A stretch of 64,000 nucleotides of DNA from positions 248,001-312,000 of the forward strand of contig JADJPN010000003.1 of assembly GCA_016713235.1 (NCBI GenBank), written 5' to 3'. Source of the stretch: Hyphomicrobiales bacterium (GTDB lineage Bacteria; Pseudomonadota; Alphaproteobacteria; Rhizobiales; Xanthobacteraceae). The notes under the pieces are model-generated. The model was not told the origin of the DNA. It saw only the letters and a program-made list of their open reading frames with translations, and ran no database searches. A program made the translations under genes and the position numbers. Shown piece by piece: positions 29,592 through 39,008 of the stretch; the stretch's first letter is position 1; each line of letters begins with the position of its first letter.

Positions 29592-30224
29592 TTGCGGCTG
29601 GCCGTGTGTGCTCTTCCGATCTTCGCGCTTCTGGTCCTCGGTGGAAGCGCAGTTGCGCAGGATACAAATGCGCCGCGGCTGCTCGATCGCACCGCATGGG
29701 GTGCGAAGCCACCGCATATGGGTATGCGTCCGCACAAGCCTTACAGCATCATCGTTCACCACACGGCGCAAAGGCAAAACCCGAAGCGCAATCCCGCCGA
29801 GAAACTGCGCGGACTACAAGCTCTCGCAATCGGAGCGAAAATGCTGGACGGCCGGATACTGCCGCCGTGGCCTGATCTGCCCTACCACTATTACATCGGC
29901 GTCGACGGTACGATCGGCGAAGGTCGCGACGTGAATTTCGCCGGAGACACAAATACGAAATACGACACCACTGGCCACGTTCAAGTTGTGCTCGAAGGCA
30001 ATTTCGAGATCGATAAGCCGACCCCTGAGCAGGTCGTGGCGCTGAAACGGGTGCTCGTCTGGCAGGCCGCACGCTGGAAGGTACCGATCTCCAAGATTTC
30101 GGTTCACAGGGATCACACGAGCACGGCCTGTCCGGGCAGAAATATGATCGCAATCCTGCCGGATATTTTGCGCGAGCTTGACCCGAGCTATCAGCCGCCT
30201 GCGCAGAAAAAGAAGGAACCTTAG
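29592..30224 (+). CDS. Secreted N-acetylmuramoyl-L-alanine amidase / PGRP-like protein
   Basis: A 210-residue Amidase_2 (T7 lysozyme / PGRP) zinc amidase that would cut the MurNAc-L-Ala bond. After a signal-like N-terminus ending near AVAQ (residue 22) come RTAWGAKPP, the first zinc histidine in IIVHHTA, PYHYYIGVDGTIGEGR, the second histidine and cysteine ligand in SVHRDHTSTACPG. The start is uncertain: only a TTG at 29592 is in frame, and bases 29606-29622, which encode VCALPI of the signal peptide, equal an Illumina adapter end. GC is core-like although both flanks are AT-richer. The mature domain is reliable, the N-terminus is not. Confidence 0.85.
   Translation: MRLAVCALPIFALLVLGGSAVAQDTNAPRLLDRTAWGAKPPHMGMRPHKPYSIIVHHTAQRQNPKRNPAEKLRGLQALAIGAKMLDGRILPPWPDLPYHYYIGVDGTIGEGRDVNFAGDTNTKYDTTGHVQVVLEGNFEIDKPTPEQVVALKRVLVWQAARWKVPISKISVHRDHTSTACPGRNMIAILPDILRELDPSYQPPAQKKKEP
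29606..29622 (+). other. 17-base match to an Illumina TruSeq adapter end
   Basis: The bases are GTGTGCTCTTCCGATCT, identical to the 3' end of the TruSeq read-2 adapter. They lie exactly where low-GC sequence (end of kinase copy A) changes to core-like GC (amidase). Translated, they give VCALPI or, one frame over, VCSSDL, strings known as hallmarks of adapter carry-over in assemblies. It may mark a false join; chance occurrence is possible but unlikely. Confidence 0.7.
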
Positions 30225-30910
30225 TTAGTTCTGCCGCAAGTCGCTCAGTTCGCTTTACTTCGAAAGGCAGGTAAAAAGCATCGGCCTAACGGATATTTTG
30301 TACCTGCGCGATGGAGAGTCGAATGCATTTGTTGCACCTGATCCAGCGGTGTCGGGAACGGGTTCATCGTCTGAGAGGCTGATTGGGCTTTTTCGCGTCA
30401 GGTTCGGAGTGAGGTTCTATTTCGGCCAGAAGGACAAGACGCTGATCCGCCGTCACAGCGAAAACGATCCGACTGATTGGGACGCCGGCAATAATAGCAC
30501 CGGCAAACAACCGCAAAATAGCTCCATGGCAGCAGACATAGAATAACCGAAGCAGGGTTACGCTCCGCTCCACTGGCCGGACCACTCAGTGGGGGCCGGC
30601 CACCGCTTGTGCCTTGTTGACTCTTCCATTGGTTGTGAAAGCATTTGTTCGGGGACGCTGGAATGGGTATCGAGACGTACCGCTTTGCGGGAATATCCTG
30701 TGCATTGTGCTTACCGTTAAGCGCAATCTCCGAGGTTATCCCGCCGACTGCTGAGCTGGGTAGGGAACGAGATCGTTTCAATATGCAGACGCCACTGCAA
30801 GCCCTGCCGCGCGGACTGGCAATCGTATTGTCCAGTACAAGAGCACAATTTCGAGTGCGCTTTTATGATTGGGAACAGCAGCAAGCTAATTAATAAGTTA
30901 TGGGGATGGC
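30225..30910 (+). other. Gap without a supported gene
   Basis: About 690 bases between amidase and the cold-shock/SHOCT gene. Short frames exist on both strands (for instance a minus-strand 73-codon hydrophobic one at 30364-30585), but none has a good start or a recognised family. Bases 30583-30655 (ACTCAGTGGGGGCCGG followed by a TTGGTTGTGA block) resemble 26937-27007, so a diverged repeat brackets kinase copy A and the amidase. Confidence 0.4.
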
Positions 30911-32065
30911 ATGCGTGGGATACTAGTTCATTTCGACGAAGACACAGATCGTGGTGTCATTCGTGGCGAAGACGGAAAAAGATACAGTTTCACAATTGAT
31001 AATTGGTTGGGTCGAAGTGATCCGGTATCAAATGATGAAGTTGACTTTAATTGATGTGGCGTAAGCGCCATTGATATTCATGTTTTGGGACCAGCGCCTG
31101 CGCAGCAGTTCAGTTTTCAGGGTATTCGTGAAGCCGTTCTGAATGAGAGCAAGAGCTTTGACTACCAAGCGGCTAAACAGCGATTGCTGTCTGACTGGCG
31201 TGCGCCACTCGCACTAATTGCCTTGGTGGGGCTTCTTTTCCTTCATTCATTTCCTCCACAATTCGCGGCTTTCATCGGCTCTTCGTCCTTTAGTTTGTTC
31301 GGTGTCGTAAGTTTAGTTGGCGATTTGCTCGCTGCGTCGAATGTTCTTGGAGGCTTTTTTGGTCAAGTACCAGCAGGTGCCCGATGGGCATTTCGGATTG
31401 TATACTTACTGTACTTGGTGCCGATCTCAGCGTTGGTGCTTTTTATTCTATCATGCCACGGGAAGGCCTGCTGTGATGGCGGCCTTCTGGCAAGGGGTTC
31501 ATTTCTAACTGCTCCTATACTAGTTCCGTTTCTTATGGCGCTTACGCTCGTGCAGAGCATTCCGAATAGTCCGAGGCCAACGCAAAGTTTTCCCGTTGGA
31601 CCGGCAGTTCAGAATCCTTCCTTTTTCCAATCCCTTTCAGAAATTCTCAGTTTTATTGGACTCGGATATTGGCTGATTTTAGTCGCCGGCGGATTACAAG
31701 TGTGGAATCATCTAAACGCATTTAAGAAATCTCCCCTTGAGCTAATAGGTAACGCGCGTTCGAAACAAGTGACGAAGAGAGGACGACGTTCATCCAGCAG
31801 CTCTGCGGCGGTCTCGGTCGATTCAGATGACGGAGAAAAACGCGGTAAGCCCAGAAATATCTCCAAGTCGGACATCGTCAATCGCCAAAGTGTTTCGGTG
31901 CATCACGAACGTAAGCCGGATCAAAATACGTCAGAAATTCAAAGGGCTAAATCAATCAAAGCGCTGGAGCGATTGGCGGAGCTTCACAAGTCCGGAGTTC
32001 TAAATGACGATGAGTTTGCCGAAGAAAAAAGGAAGATTCTGAAACAAATCACTCAGGCTGAATAG
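30911..32065 (+). pseudogene. Cold-shock-like / transmembrane / SHOCT protein with in-frame TGA
   Basis: From the ATG at 30911 the frame encodes GILVHFDEDTDRGVIRGEDG and GKRYSFTIDNW, an OB/cold-shock-like head seen at the N-terminus of many rhizobial membrane proteins. A TGA at 31052-31054 interrupts it, and the same frame then continues as IDIHVLGPAP into three or four hydrophobic helices (about 31205-31730), a basic serine-rich linker and a C-terminal SHOCT motif (ALERLAELHKSGVLNDDEF). One base change or a small indel would restore a 384-residue protein. SHOCT is a short module for protein or nucleic-acid contacts; the next gene also has one, which suggests that they pair. Confidence 0.68.
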
Positions 32066-32200
32066 CAAGAATTCCGTAGGCGCTCAGAAAGAGTTACTTC
32101 TTGCAATATCGAATGCAAATAGAGCTTTAGATTAGTAAAGAATCTTGTCCTGCTACAATTCGATAACCCCTCCGATAACGACAATGTCTTGGTAGAAACA

Positions 32201-33254
32201 ATGACCAAAAAATCGCCAAAAGAGGAACTTCAGAACACGTCAGATCGCATCGCGGCGCTCGAAGAACTCGCAAGATTGCGTAGTGCCGGCGTTCTCACCG
32301 ATGAAGAGTTTAAATCAGCTAAGCAAGAATTGTTGGGTACTACGACATCAGACGCAGACACAGAAACCGACTTCGATGGTGAAGTAGACGACTATGGGTC
32401 CGATCAACAGACTGTAGATCTCTACAGATCACAAATTAGTCGAGAGAACCCAACTCTAATTGTGTTCTTGGTCGATCAATCGGATTCGATGAATGATCAA
32501 ATAATTGCGAATAAGTCCAAAGCTTCTTTCGTTGCAGATGTGCTTAATCGTACGCTGTATTCTCTTGTTGTCACTTGTACGAAAGCTGACGGAGTACGAG
32601 ATTACTTTGATATTGCCGTGATTGGCTATGGCGAAAATTCGCCAAGTCAAGCACTGGGAGGCAATCTGGCAAAGGGAATAGTTCATCGGATTTCGCAAAT
32701 TGGCGACAACCCATTGCGTGTCGAAGATAGAGTCCGAAATCGACGACGGCGTTGGCGGCGTGACCGAACGAAAAGTAAAATTTCCAGTTTGGTTTGAGCC
32801 CAAAAGCAGCGGCGGCACGCCAATGAAAGCCGGACTGTCGATGGTTCGCGATGTGCTTTCGGATTGGTGTGGTAAGCACATGAAGAGTTATCCGCCTACT
32901 GTGATTCATATCACGGATGGCGAATCAACCGATGGCGATCCCGAAGATTTGGCGGATTCGATCAAAGAACTTGGCACAAGCGATGGGCATTGCCTGTTCT
33001 TCAATATTCATGTTTCGAGCAATGAAGCTAACCCCACAGCGTTTCCAAGTAGGGAAGGGGGGCTCGCCGATAGCTACGGGCAACTATTATTTAGAATGTC
33101 TAGTGAGATGCCCCCGCATATAATTTCGCGGGCGCAAGAAAAGGGTTACGGCTTGGCAGCCAGGGCGAGATGCTATGTTTACAACGCGGATCCGAAAGAT
33201 ATCGTCAATTTTTTCGAGATCGGCACTCGCCCTAGTTTCCTGGTGGAGCGCTAA
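32201..33254 (+). pseudogene. SHOCT-vWA protein (TerY-like), single frameshift
   Basis: An N-terminal SHOCT motif (ALEELARLRSAGVLTDEEF) is followed by an acidic linker and a von Willebrand A domain. The metal site MIDAS is complete: DQSDSM, then GGTPM and ITDGES. The frame changes once between about 32720 and 32745, from NPLRVE to IDDGVGGVTERKVKFPVWF. vWA proteins of the TerY class occur with a PP2C phosphatase and a kinase, which is exactly what follows. The end, GYGLAARARCYVYNADP and FFEIGTRP, is shared with that class. The corrected length is about 350 residues. Confidence 0.78.
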
Positions 33255-34105
33255 CAGACATAGATCGAGTTTTCGCCTTCAACGGGAAGTTTCGGATCGT
33301 TCCGAGGTTAAAGTCCTATTTATCGAAAACGCCGAAGAATTTCGATGTTGGCTTCGTACAGCCATCTAGAATGTTGGCTGCAGCGAATCCGTTTGAATTC
33401 TGCTTCGAAAAGGCTTTTCGATCTCCTAAAGATGCAAGAGTATCCAAATGAGGATTTCTTCTGCACCTCTAAGAGTGGCGCTATATGCGCAGTAGCGGAT
33501 GGTGCGAAGCGTTTCCTACGATTCCAAATCGTGGGCGGAACTGTTGGCGCTTCGTGCGATTGATAGCGTTAGTATCGATGCCGAATGGCTTGAGGGTGCA
33601 ATTCGCGAGTTTTTCAAGAAAGATGGAAATTGGCGCATTGTCATGGCTTCAGCAGGCGGCGCTTGAGCGAGGAAGTTTTCAACATTAGCCAGAGTACGTT
33701 ACGATAAGAGAACTGACAGCTTGGATATCTTTGCAATTGGTGACACGAACGTATTTGTTGCCAGTAATAGTGGCGTCGAATTTGTATTTCCAAACTCCGA
33801 CGTGAGTAACTTCTCCAATTCGCCTGATTTGATCAGTTCACACGGCGATGAGGTAGTGCATTTTCTTAGCAGGCTGCTGCCACCAGCGAGCATTTCTCTG
33901 AAGATAGGACATCTCAAAGATCCATTTGTATTAATTGCTACTGACGCGTTGGCAAAATGGATATTGAGTCAACCGAACACTGAGCAGTCTCTAAAGAAGC
34001 TTGCTCGCATGAGCGACCCTGAATTAAGAGTTTGTGCTGGAAGAACGAAAAGAAGGCCGACTGGATATTGACGATACGACGCTTGTAGTGATGAGACGCA
34101 GATGA
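33255..34105 (+). pseudogene. PP2C-family protein phosphatase, multiply frameshifted
   Basis: Reading through at least four frame changes (near 33420, 33510, 33640 and 33680) recovers a PP2C_2 enzyme: PNEDFF and AICAVADGA (metal-binding aspartates), YDSKSWAELLALR, TLARVRYDK, LDIFAIGDTNVFV, the DPFVLIATDALAKWIL block, and the terminal LDIDDTTLVVMRRR. The first 60 residues (RVFAFNGKFRIVPR...) are an N-terminal extension without a visible start codon. Its stop overlaps the ATG of kinase copy B (ATGA), as expected for a kinase-phosphatase operon. The same tail remains in front of kinase copy A. Confidence 0.7.
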
Positions 34106-35591
34106 ACTACCCCTCGGCCGATGAATATCGGGATCTCATACAGGATCCGCGAGGCTTTTCGCAGATGCCGAGCTGCAAGCTTGTTCAGTACAAACGGACA
34201 AGATGGGTCTGCCGCGCGGCCTGTCTGGCGGGTTTGCGATCACTTACGCAATGCTGTCAGGCAATAGCAAGGTAGCGGTTCGATGTTTCAAATATGAGGT
34301 GCCTTCTCGCGAGCGGGCCTACAAGCTGATCGCTGCAAAGCTGCGAGAGATTGATAGCCCTTATTTTGTTGGCTTCGATTACCAAGCGCAGGGGCTGAAG
34401 TACAACGGCGATCATCTGCCCTGTCTAAAGATGGAATGGGTCGAAGGCGAAACGCTTTCGGTTTATCTCAGAAGGCGAGGTAACGACGCAGCGACGTTCC
34501 ACGATCTGCGAGAGAAGTTCGCAGCTCTAGCGGAGCATCTGGAAGCCACGGCATCGCCCATGGTGATATTCAGGCCGACAACATCATCGTAACCCCTGAA
34601 GGTGACTTGAAGCTGATCGACTATGACGGGCTCTTTGTCGATGGACTAACCACAAATGATGCCATGAGGTTGGTCTGCCGGGTTATCAGCACCCAGAACG
34701 CTCTCTATTGCATTTCGGGCCGAATATAGACCGGTTTTCGTTTGCCTTGCTTGATCTGACGCTTGCGGCGCTCAGCGCCGATCCATCGTTACGCAAACAG
34801 TTTCCTGCGGGCGATCAGGGCGTTGCTCTTTGACCGGGAAGACTACCTCAATCCGAACGGATCAAAACGGTTTGCTGCCGCCGAAGAGATCGAACGTGTC
34901 TCGGCTCTTGCTGCGAACTTCAAGAAGATCTGTCTCGCTTCAATCCTTAGAAACGCCCCGGCTCGCAGACTTTCGAGGAGGCAAAAATATTCCAACGCCA
35001 AAACCGAAACCCGTCTCAGCCAAAACGAAAACAGTTCGCCGAAATCGAAGAAGTATCAAGCGGGTTACAAAATATGAGGAAAAGAACAAAAATGAAAATG
35101 CTCAACGGCTATGGTCGAAAACGTCAAACAAAAAGCGCATGGAAATAAGTTGGGAGCCTTCATAATATGCGCTTTGGTTCTAGTATTCATTGCGACCATC
35201 TTTGTATTTCCGGGCATAAAGAGTTCTATGGAGCAGTCAAAGAAGCTGAGTTAAAGAAATTGTGTTGGTCGGCATTAAACGCGACCCGCTACGAGTTGGC
35301 GAACGCTTCCATATTGCAGTCAGCAGGTTGCTGAAGCGCATCGACGTGGACTGTCGGTAACAGATTGCCGTCAAGTTTTGGCAACGCCGCTTTCGGCGAC
35401 TCACCTAGTACAAAGCCCAAAGCCGGACTTTTCAGGCATTTCTCAAGCTAAGTTAAAGGATTTATGTTGGTCGGCATTAAACGCGACCGCTGAGTTGGCA
35501 GACGCTTCCATGTTATTACGGTCAACAGGTTGCTGAAGCGCATCGACATAATCTATCTGTCGCGGATTGTAAGGGCGTGCTGGGATATTAG
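34102..35591 (+). pseudogene. Kinase-like membrane protein, copy B (frameshifted)
   Basis: Starts MNYPSADEYRDLIQDPRGF and has the same layout as copy A: VAVRCF, MEWVEGETL, a catalytic loop damaged by a three-base-scale change at about 34543 (GAGCACGGC is reduced), DYDGLFVDG, and a C-terminal FFKLI-free tail. After the helix at about 35155-35215 come two diverged repeats (LCWSALNAT..., AEAHRRGLSVTDCRQVL). Frame changes lie near 34185, 34543, 34665, 34820, 34950, 35060 and 35300. The central kinase part is nearly identical to copy A while the start and the repeats differ strongly. The right end is uncertain; a SPOR-like end is not seen. Confidence 0.65.
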
Positions 35592-36060
35592 AAAGCGTAC
35601 TGCAAGCGCTTTACTGATTGTGGCCATGTCTACCGATAATCGCCCCGACGTATGTTTGGCTGCTTGTTTGGGGTTGAAAGAGATCACGAAAATAATGCAT
35701 CTGCCCGAGCAATTGTGCTTACGTTCGTCGCATTTTGGGCCAGTATACAGAAAATATTGTTAGCTATTTCGCTAGTTTTGATTGGTTTTGGCGCTGCGAA
35801 ATAAGTTCCGACTAAAGTAACTAAGCTGGGATGCCGCCCCTTTTAAGTGTATTCTATCGCCGCTTAGGGGCGAAGCAAGCGAGATCAATGCGGACCACTC
35901 GAAGCCCTTGGCTCGGTCTCGGTCCTCCGTCTGTGACCCTTGTATTAGTGCCAATTATAAGCTGTTGCTGACATACTCAGTGTATGTTTAGTTTATAGTT
36001 GACAAGACCTGCGGCTCAAGTGTAAATAGATACCTAAACAAGTGACAAAAAGGGGAGAGC
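35592..36060 (+). promoter_or_regulatory. Promoter and operator-like palindrome of the XRE regulator
   Basis: Bases 35592-35960 hold no gene that I can support. Near the end, TTGACA (35999-36004) and TAAATA (36023-36028) with an 18-base spacer form a sigma-70-like promoter reading toward the XRE gene. Just upstream the palindrome ACATAC-TCAGT-GTATGT (35971-35987) is a plausible operator for it. AGGGGAG precedes the ATG at 36061. This probably marks the regulatory left part of the integrative element. Confidence 0.6.
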
Positions 36061-36414
36061 ATGGTCAGCGGGAGGGAAAAGTTCGGGGCGTTCGTTCGCC
36101 GCGAGCGGGAAGGCAAAGAGATAGGTTTGCGCGAGATGGCGAAGAAAATCGGGGTTAGTCCCACCTACCTCTCGAAGGTCGAACGGGACGAGTTCCCGCC
36201 GCCGGCGGAGGACAAGGTGAAGGCGATCGCCAAGATCATCGGGTGCGACACAGACGATCTGTTGGCACGTGCCGGTCGGGTGTCCACCGACATCTCGGAC
36301 ATCATCAAGCGCCACCCGGTCGAATTGGCGGCACTGCTGCGGACCACAAAGGGCCTGACGGCTGATGACATCACTCGGCTTGCCCGACGTGCACAGAAGG
36401 CAAAGGACGAGTGA
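36061..36414 (+). CDS. XRE-family helix-turn-helix regulator
   Basis: A 117-residue protein with an XRE helix-turn-helix in residues 7-66: FVRRERE, GLREMAKKIGVSPTYLSKVERDE, PPPAEDKVKAIAKIIGCDTDDLL. The second half (residues 70-117) contains DIIKRHPVELAALLRTTKGLT, typical of regulators paired with ImmA-type peptidases. It is followed 48 bases later by such a peptidase. In elements like ICEBs1 this pair represses excision and transfer genes until the peptidase cuts the repressor after DNA damage. The gene is intact, unlike most neighbours. Confidence 0.88.
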   Translation: MVSGREKFGAFVRREREGKEIGLREMAKKIGVSPTYLSKVERDEFPPPAEDKVKAIAKIIGCDTDDLLARAGRVSTDISDIIKRHPVELAALLRTTKGLTADDITRLARRAQKAKDE

Positions 36415-36462
36415 GAACGTAGGCGATGGCTTCGATGATGCAGATGAAAGGATGACAAACTG

Positions 36463-37243
36463 ATGCCGATATCAGTTCGATATCTGCTCGAGGAGGAAAT
36501 CGAGAGGGAGGCGGTGCTGCTTCTGGCTGAGTATGCCCGAAGCGATCGGCGATCCCAGTCAAGCTGCCCATACCGGATTGCTGAGAAGTACAACCTACCG
36601 TTTGGCGCTACGGCGATTTCGCTGATCTGCTCAACCAGCTGCGCTCCGGCATCGGCTTCCGATCCCGGACATCCTCGGCGCAATTTGGTTCGATGATCGG
36701 AAACGGTCTTGATCGACGACAGCCTCGACCCAGAGGAAAACCCGTCGATGCTAGGCCGCTATCGCTTCACGCTGGCGCACGAAATCGGCCACTGGCGGCT
36801 CCACCGGCATTCTGTTCGCCAAGGACGCCGGCCAGTCTTCCTTTTTCGATCGATCGACCTCGCCGACGGTCGTCTGCCGCACCAGCCGAGGCGAAGGATC
36901 GCTTCGAATGGCAGGCGGATTTCTTTTCCTCGTGCCTCCTGATGCCCCGCGGTCGCTATGCTTGTGTGGGGACGAACGCTTGGGTCGTACCCGCCCGTTG
37001 CTTCGCCCTCGGAGCCGATAAGCCCAACCATCTGTTGATGATGCGAGCGCAAGGGATGATCTACGAGGAATGAACCGAGGTTGACGCAGTTGCCGACGCG
37101 TTGTTCGAGAAGTCGCCAAGCCAATCGCTCGAGAAGTTCGCGTATCGCCAATCGCAATGCGCATCCGGCTTGAAAGGCTTGGCTTGCTGCATCGCACGGT
37201 GCCGCTCCAGGCCTCAGTCCGATTGCGCGTAACCCTTTTTTGA
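36463..37243 (+). pseudogene. ImmA/IrrE-family metallopeptidase, frameshifted
   Basis: Partner of the XRE repressor. Across several frames one can read VRYLLEEEIEREAVLLLAEY, IAEKYNLPFG, an IWFDD / SLDPEENPSMLGRYR stretch, the zinc site RFTLAHEIGHWRLH (HEIGH at about 36778), FEWQADFFSSCLLMPR, and the winged-helix-like end AMRIRLERLGLLHR. The stop is the TGA at 37241-37243. At least five frame changes occur, near 36560, 36600, 36690, 36890 and 37075. The catalytic motif is intact. Confidence 0.78.
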
Positions 37244-37255
37244 GGAGGTCGTAAA

Positions 37256-37519
37256 GTGTCAACTGAACAAAGATGGAATCAGGGAATGGAAATGCGGGCA
37301 AAGGCCGCGTTCGAGACGCGTGATTTCTATCTCGCCTGCTTTCTGCGCTGCACCGGCTATGACCTTGTCGACCTGCGTGCCGAAGGCCGTCGCAAGGATT
37401 TTGTCTTCCGCGACCGACCGACGCGTCGCAACGACGTACTGGCCTTCCCCGGCGACGCCATCAGCGTCTCGCCACTGGCCTTCTCCGCAACCATCAAGGA
37501 CATGAAAGGTTATTGCACA
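37256..37519 (+). CDS. DUF5659 domain protein (runs into the next gene)
   Basis: A short mobile-element protein that begins with a GTG after GAGGAGG. The DUF5659 stretch is FETRDFYLACFLRCTGYDLVDL followed by RRKDFVFRDRPTRRNDVLAF. Related proteins end in KDMKALLHNG. Here the bases after KDMK would give LLHNG and a TGA with one base added, but as written the frame flows into the ATG at 37520 of the following gene, giving a 162-residue apparent fusion. No function is known for the domain. Confidence 0.72.
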
Positions 37520-37744
37520 ATGGCTGACGCGAAGATCCAAGCGGACCCCTTCCAGTTCGCCAAGAGCGCAGGGTCCGTGAGGCGCTCGACCGTCTTGAAG
37601 GACTTGTCGTCGAAGGCCTCAAGCATGGTCTTCTTCGACTATTCGATCGCTTGCGAGATCGCCAACAGCGGCAAACGCCAGCTCGTCATCCGCGCCGGCA
37701 AGAGCCACAAGTTCACTATCCCCGAGGAAGAACTACCGCGCTGA
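37520..37744 (+). CDS. Conserved small protein of rhizobial integrative elements, unknown function
   Basis: A 74-residue product beginning MADAKIQADPFQFAKSAGSV and ending TIPEEELPR. The cluster VLKDLSSKASSMVFFDYSIAC has no motif I can name. It is in frame with the DUF5659 gene as written, but its own ATG and the likely lost stop of its neighbour argue for a separate gene with an overlapping start. Confidence 0.55.
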   Translation: MADAKIQADPFQFAKSAGSVRRSTVLKDLSSKASSMVFFDYSIACEIANSGKRQLVIRAGKSHKFTIPEEELPR

Positions 37745-37868
37745 TGCGGTGCTGAAGGCGGCGATCCCTGAGACGGGGACGCCCGCAGATGCAAATCGCC
37801 ATTCGGCACAACGTCATCGGTGGGAATCCGAGACCGGAGGCCAGGAGCACGGAGCGGCGGAACCGCCC

Positions 37869-38123
37869 GTGAGGCTTTCGATGAATCGTCTCGACGCTGT
37901 AAACGACAATGAAATGGGCAAGCAGATCGCCCGCACCCGGCAAGTCTGGCAACCGCGCATCGGGTGCGCACTTGCTGACGAGGACGCTCGCCAGATCATG
38001 CATAACGTTGCCGGATTCTTCGGCGTGCTCGCCGAATGGTCGCAAGCCGAAAGGCTTGAGGCCGACAATGACGCCGCTGCGCCCGCTAGCCGAAAAAAAA
38101 CTGAGGTGCGCCATGACCGCTGA
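37869..38123 (+). CDS. Small conserved element protein, unknown function
   Basis: About 84 residues from a GTG at 37869; an ATG at 37881 (MNRLDAVNDNE) is also possible. It contains RTRQVWQPRIGCALADEDARQI and FGVLAEWSQAE, an arrangement I associate with a protein found before the primase gene in rhizobial integrative elements. It overlaps the start of the primase by 11 bases, so the two are probably coupled. No catalytic residues are evident. Confidence 0.6.
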   Translation: MRLSMNRLDAVNDNEMGKQIARTRQVWQPRIGCALADEDARQIMHNVAGFFGVLAEWSQAERLEADNDAAAPASRKKTEVRHDR

Positions 38124-39008
38124 AACCATCGCCAATGCACTCGGTGGGCATCGCGCGGGCGCAACATGGATGGCCTGCTGCCCGGCGCATGATGACCGGA
38201 AGCCAAGTCTTTCGATCAGCACGGGAAAGGAAGGCAAGGTGCTCGTGCGCTGCCATGCCGGCTGCGAACAACGCGATGTGATCGCAGCCCTTGCGGATCA
38301 AGGTCTTTGGAAAGTCGCGGGCGAGCCGTCTGGCCAAGTTGCCCCTAAGCGCCGTAGCCGAATTGCTACTGAACGTGATCCAGATACGGCAGCGCGCACG
38401 CAGGCGGCGCTTGCAATCTGGCGCGCTTCGCAACGCATCGCAGGAACGCCAGTCGAAAGCTATCTGCGCCTGCGCGGGATCATGCTTGAGGCACCGCCTA
38501 CGCTGCGTTTCCATCAAGGACTGAAGCACCCATCGGGTGGCGTATGGCCTGCGATGGTGGCTCTGGTGACGGATGGAGAAACTGGATCGCCGATCGCCGT
38601 TCACCGCACCTTTCTCGACCGTGATCGTGGCTGCAAGGCGCCGGTCGATCCGGCGAAAATGATGCTCGGGCCTTGTCGAAGCGGAGTTGTTCGCCTCGGA
38701 GAACCCGGAGCCAGTGCTGATGGTCGGCGAAGGATTGAGACTTGTCTTGCTGCCATGCAGACGTCGGGACATGCGGCCTGGTCTGCACTTTCAACTTCGG
38801 GCCTACGGTCGCTTCGATCTGCCGCGCGAGCTTTCGCAACGTGATTGTGCTCGCCGATGGCGATGAGTCCGGCGAAGCTGCGGCGCAGGACTGTGCGCGG
38901 CGCTGGAAGCGCGAGGGCCGAAGCGCTCGGATCGCCCGGCCACCACAGGGCATGGACTTCAACGATCTGCTGCTCCGCCAGGTCCTTTCATCGGAGGCCG
39001 CGCGATGA
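38113..39008 (+). pseudogene. CHC2 zinc-finger / Toprim primase, frameshifted
   Basis: A primase-like protein used for replication of mobile elements. The zinc site is CCPAHDDRKPSLSIS plus VRCHAGCEQRDVI (residues 20-60). A DUF7146-like linker runs RIAGTPVESYLRLRGI, LRFHQGLKHP, PAMVALVTD, IAVHRTFLDRDG-like. The Toprim part is ETCLAAMQTSG and NVIVLADGDESGEAAAQ, with the metal-binding aspartates. Frame changes lie near 38710, 38735 and 38820. Its TGA overlaps the ATG of the next gene (ATGA). The repaired length is about 297 residues. Confidence 0.8.

Noticed and set aside
26052..36060. A second copy of the tRNA-Gln 3' end (left attachment site)
   Set aside because: Scanned by eye for the ACTAGGATTCGAACC core and found no match; a computed search is needed.
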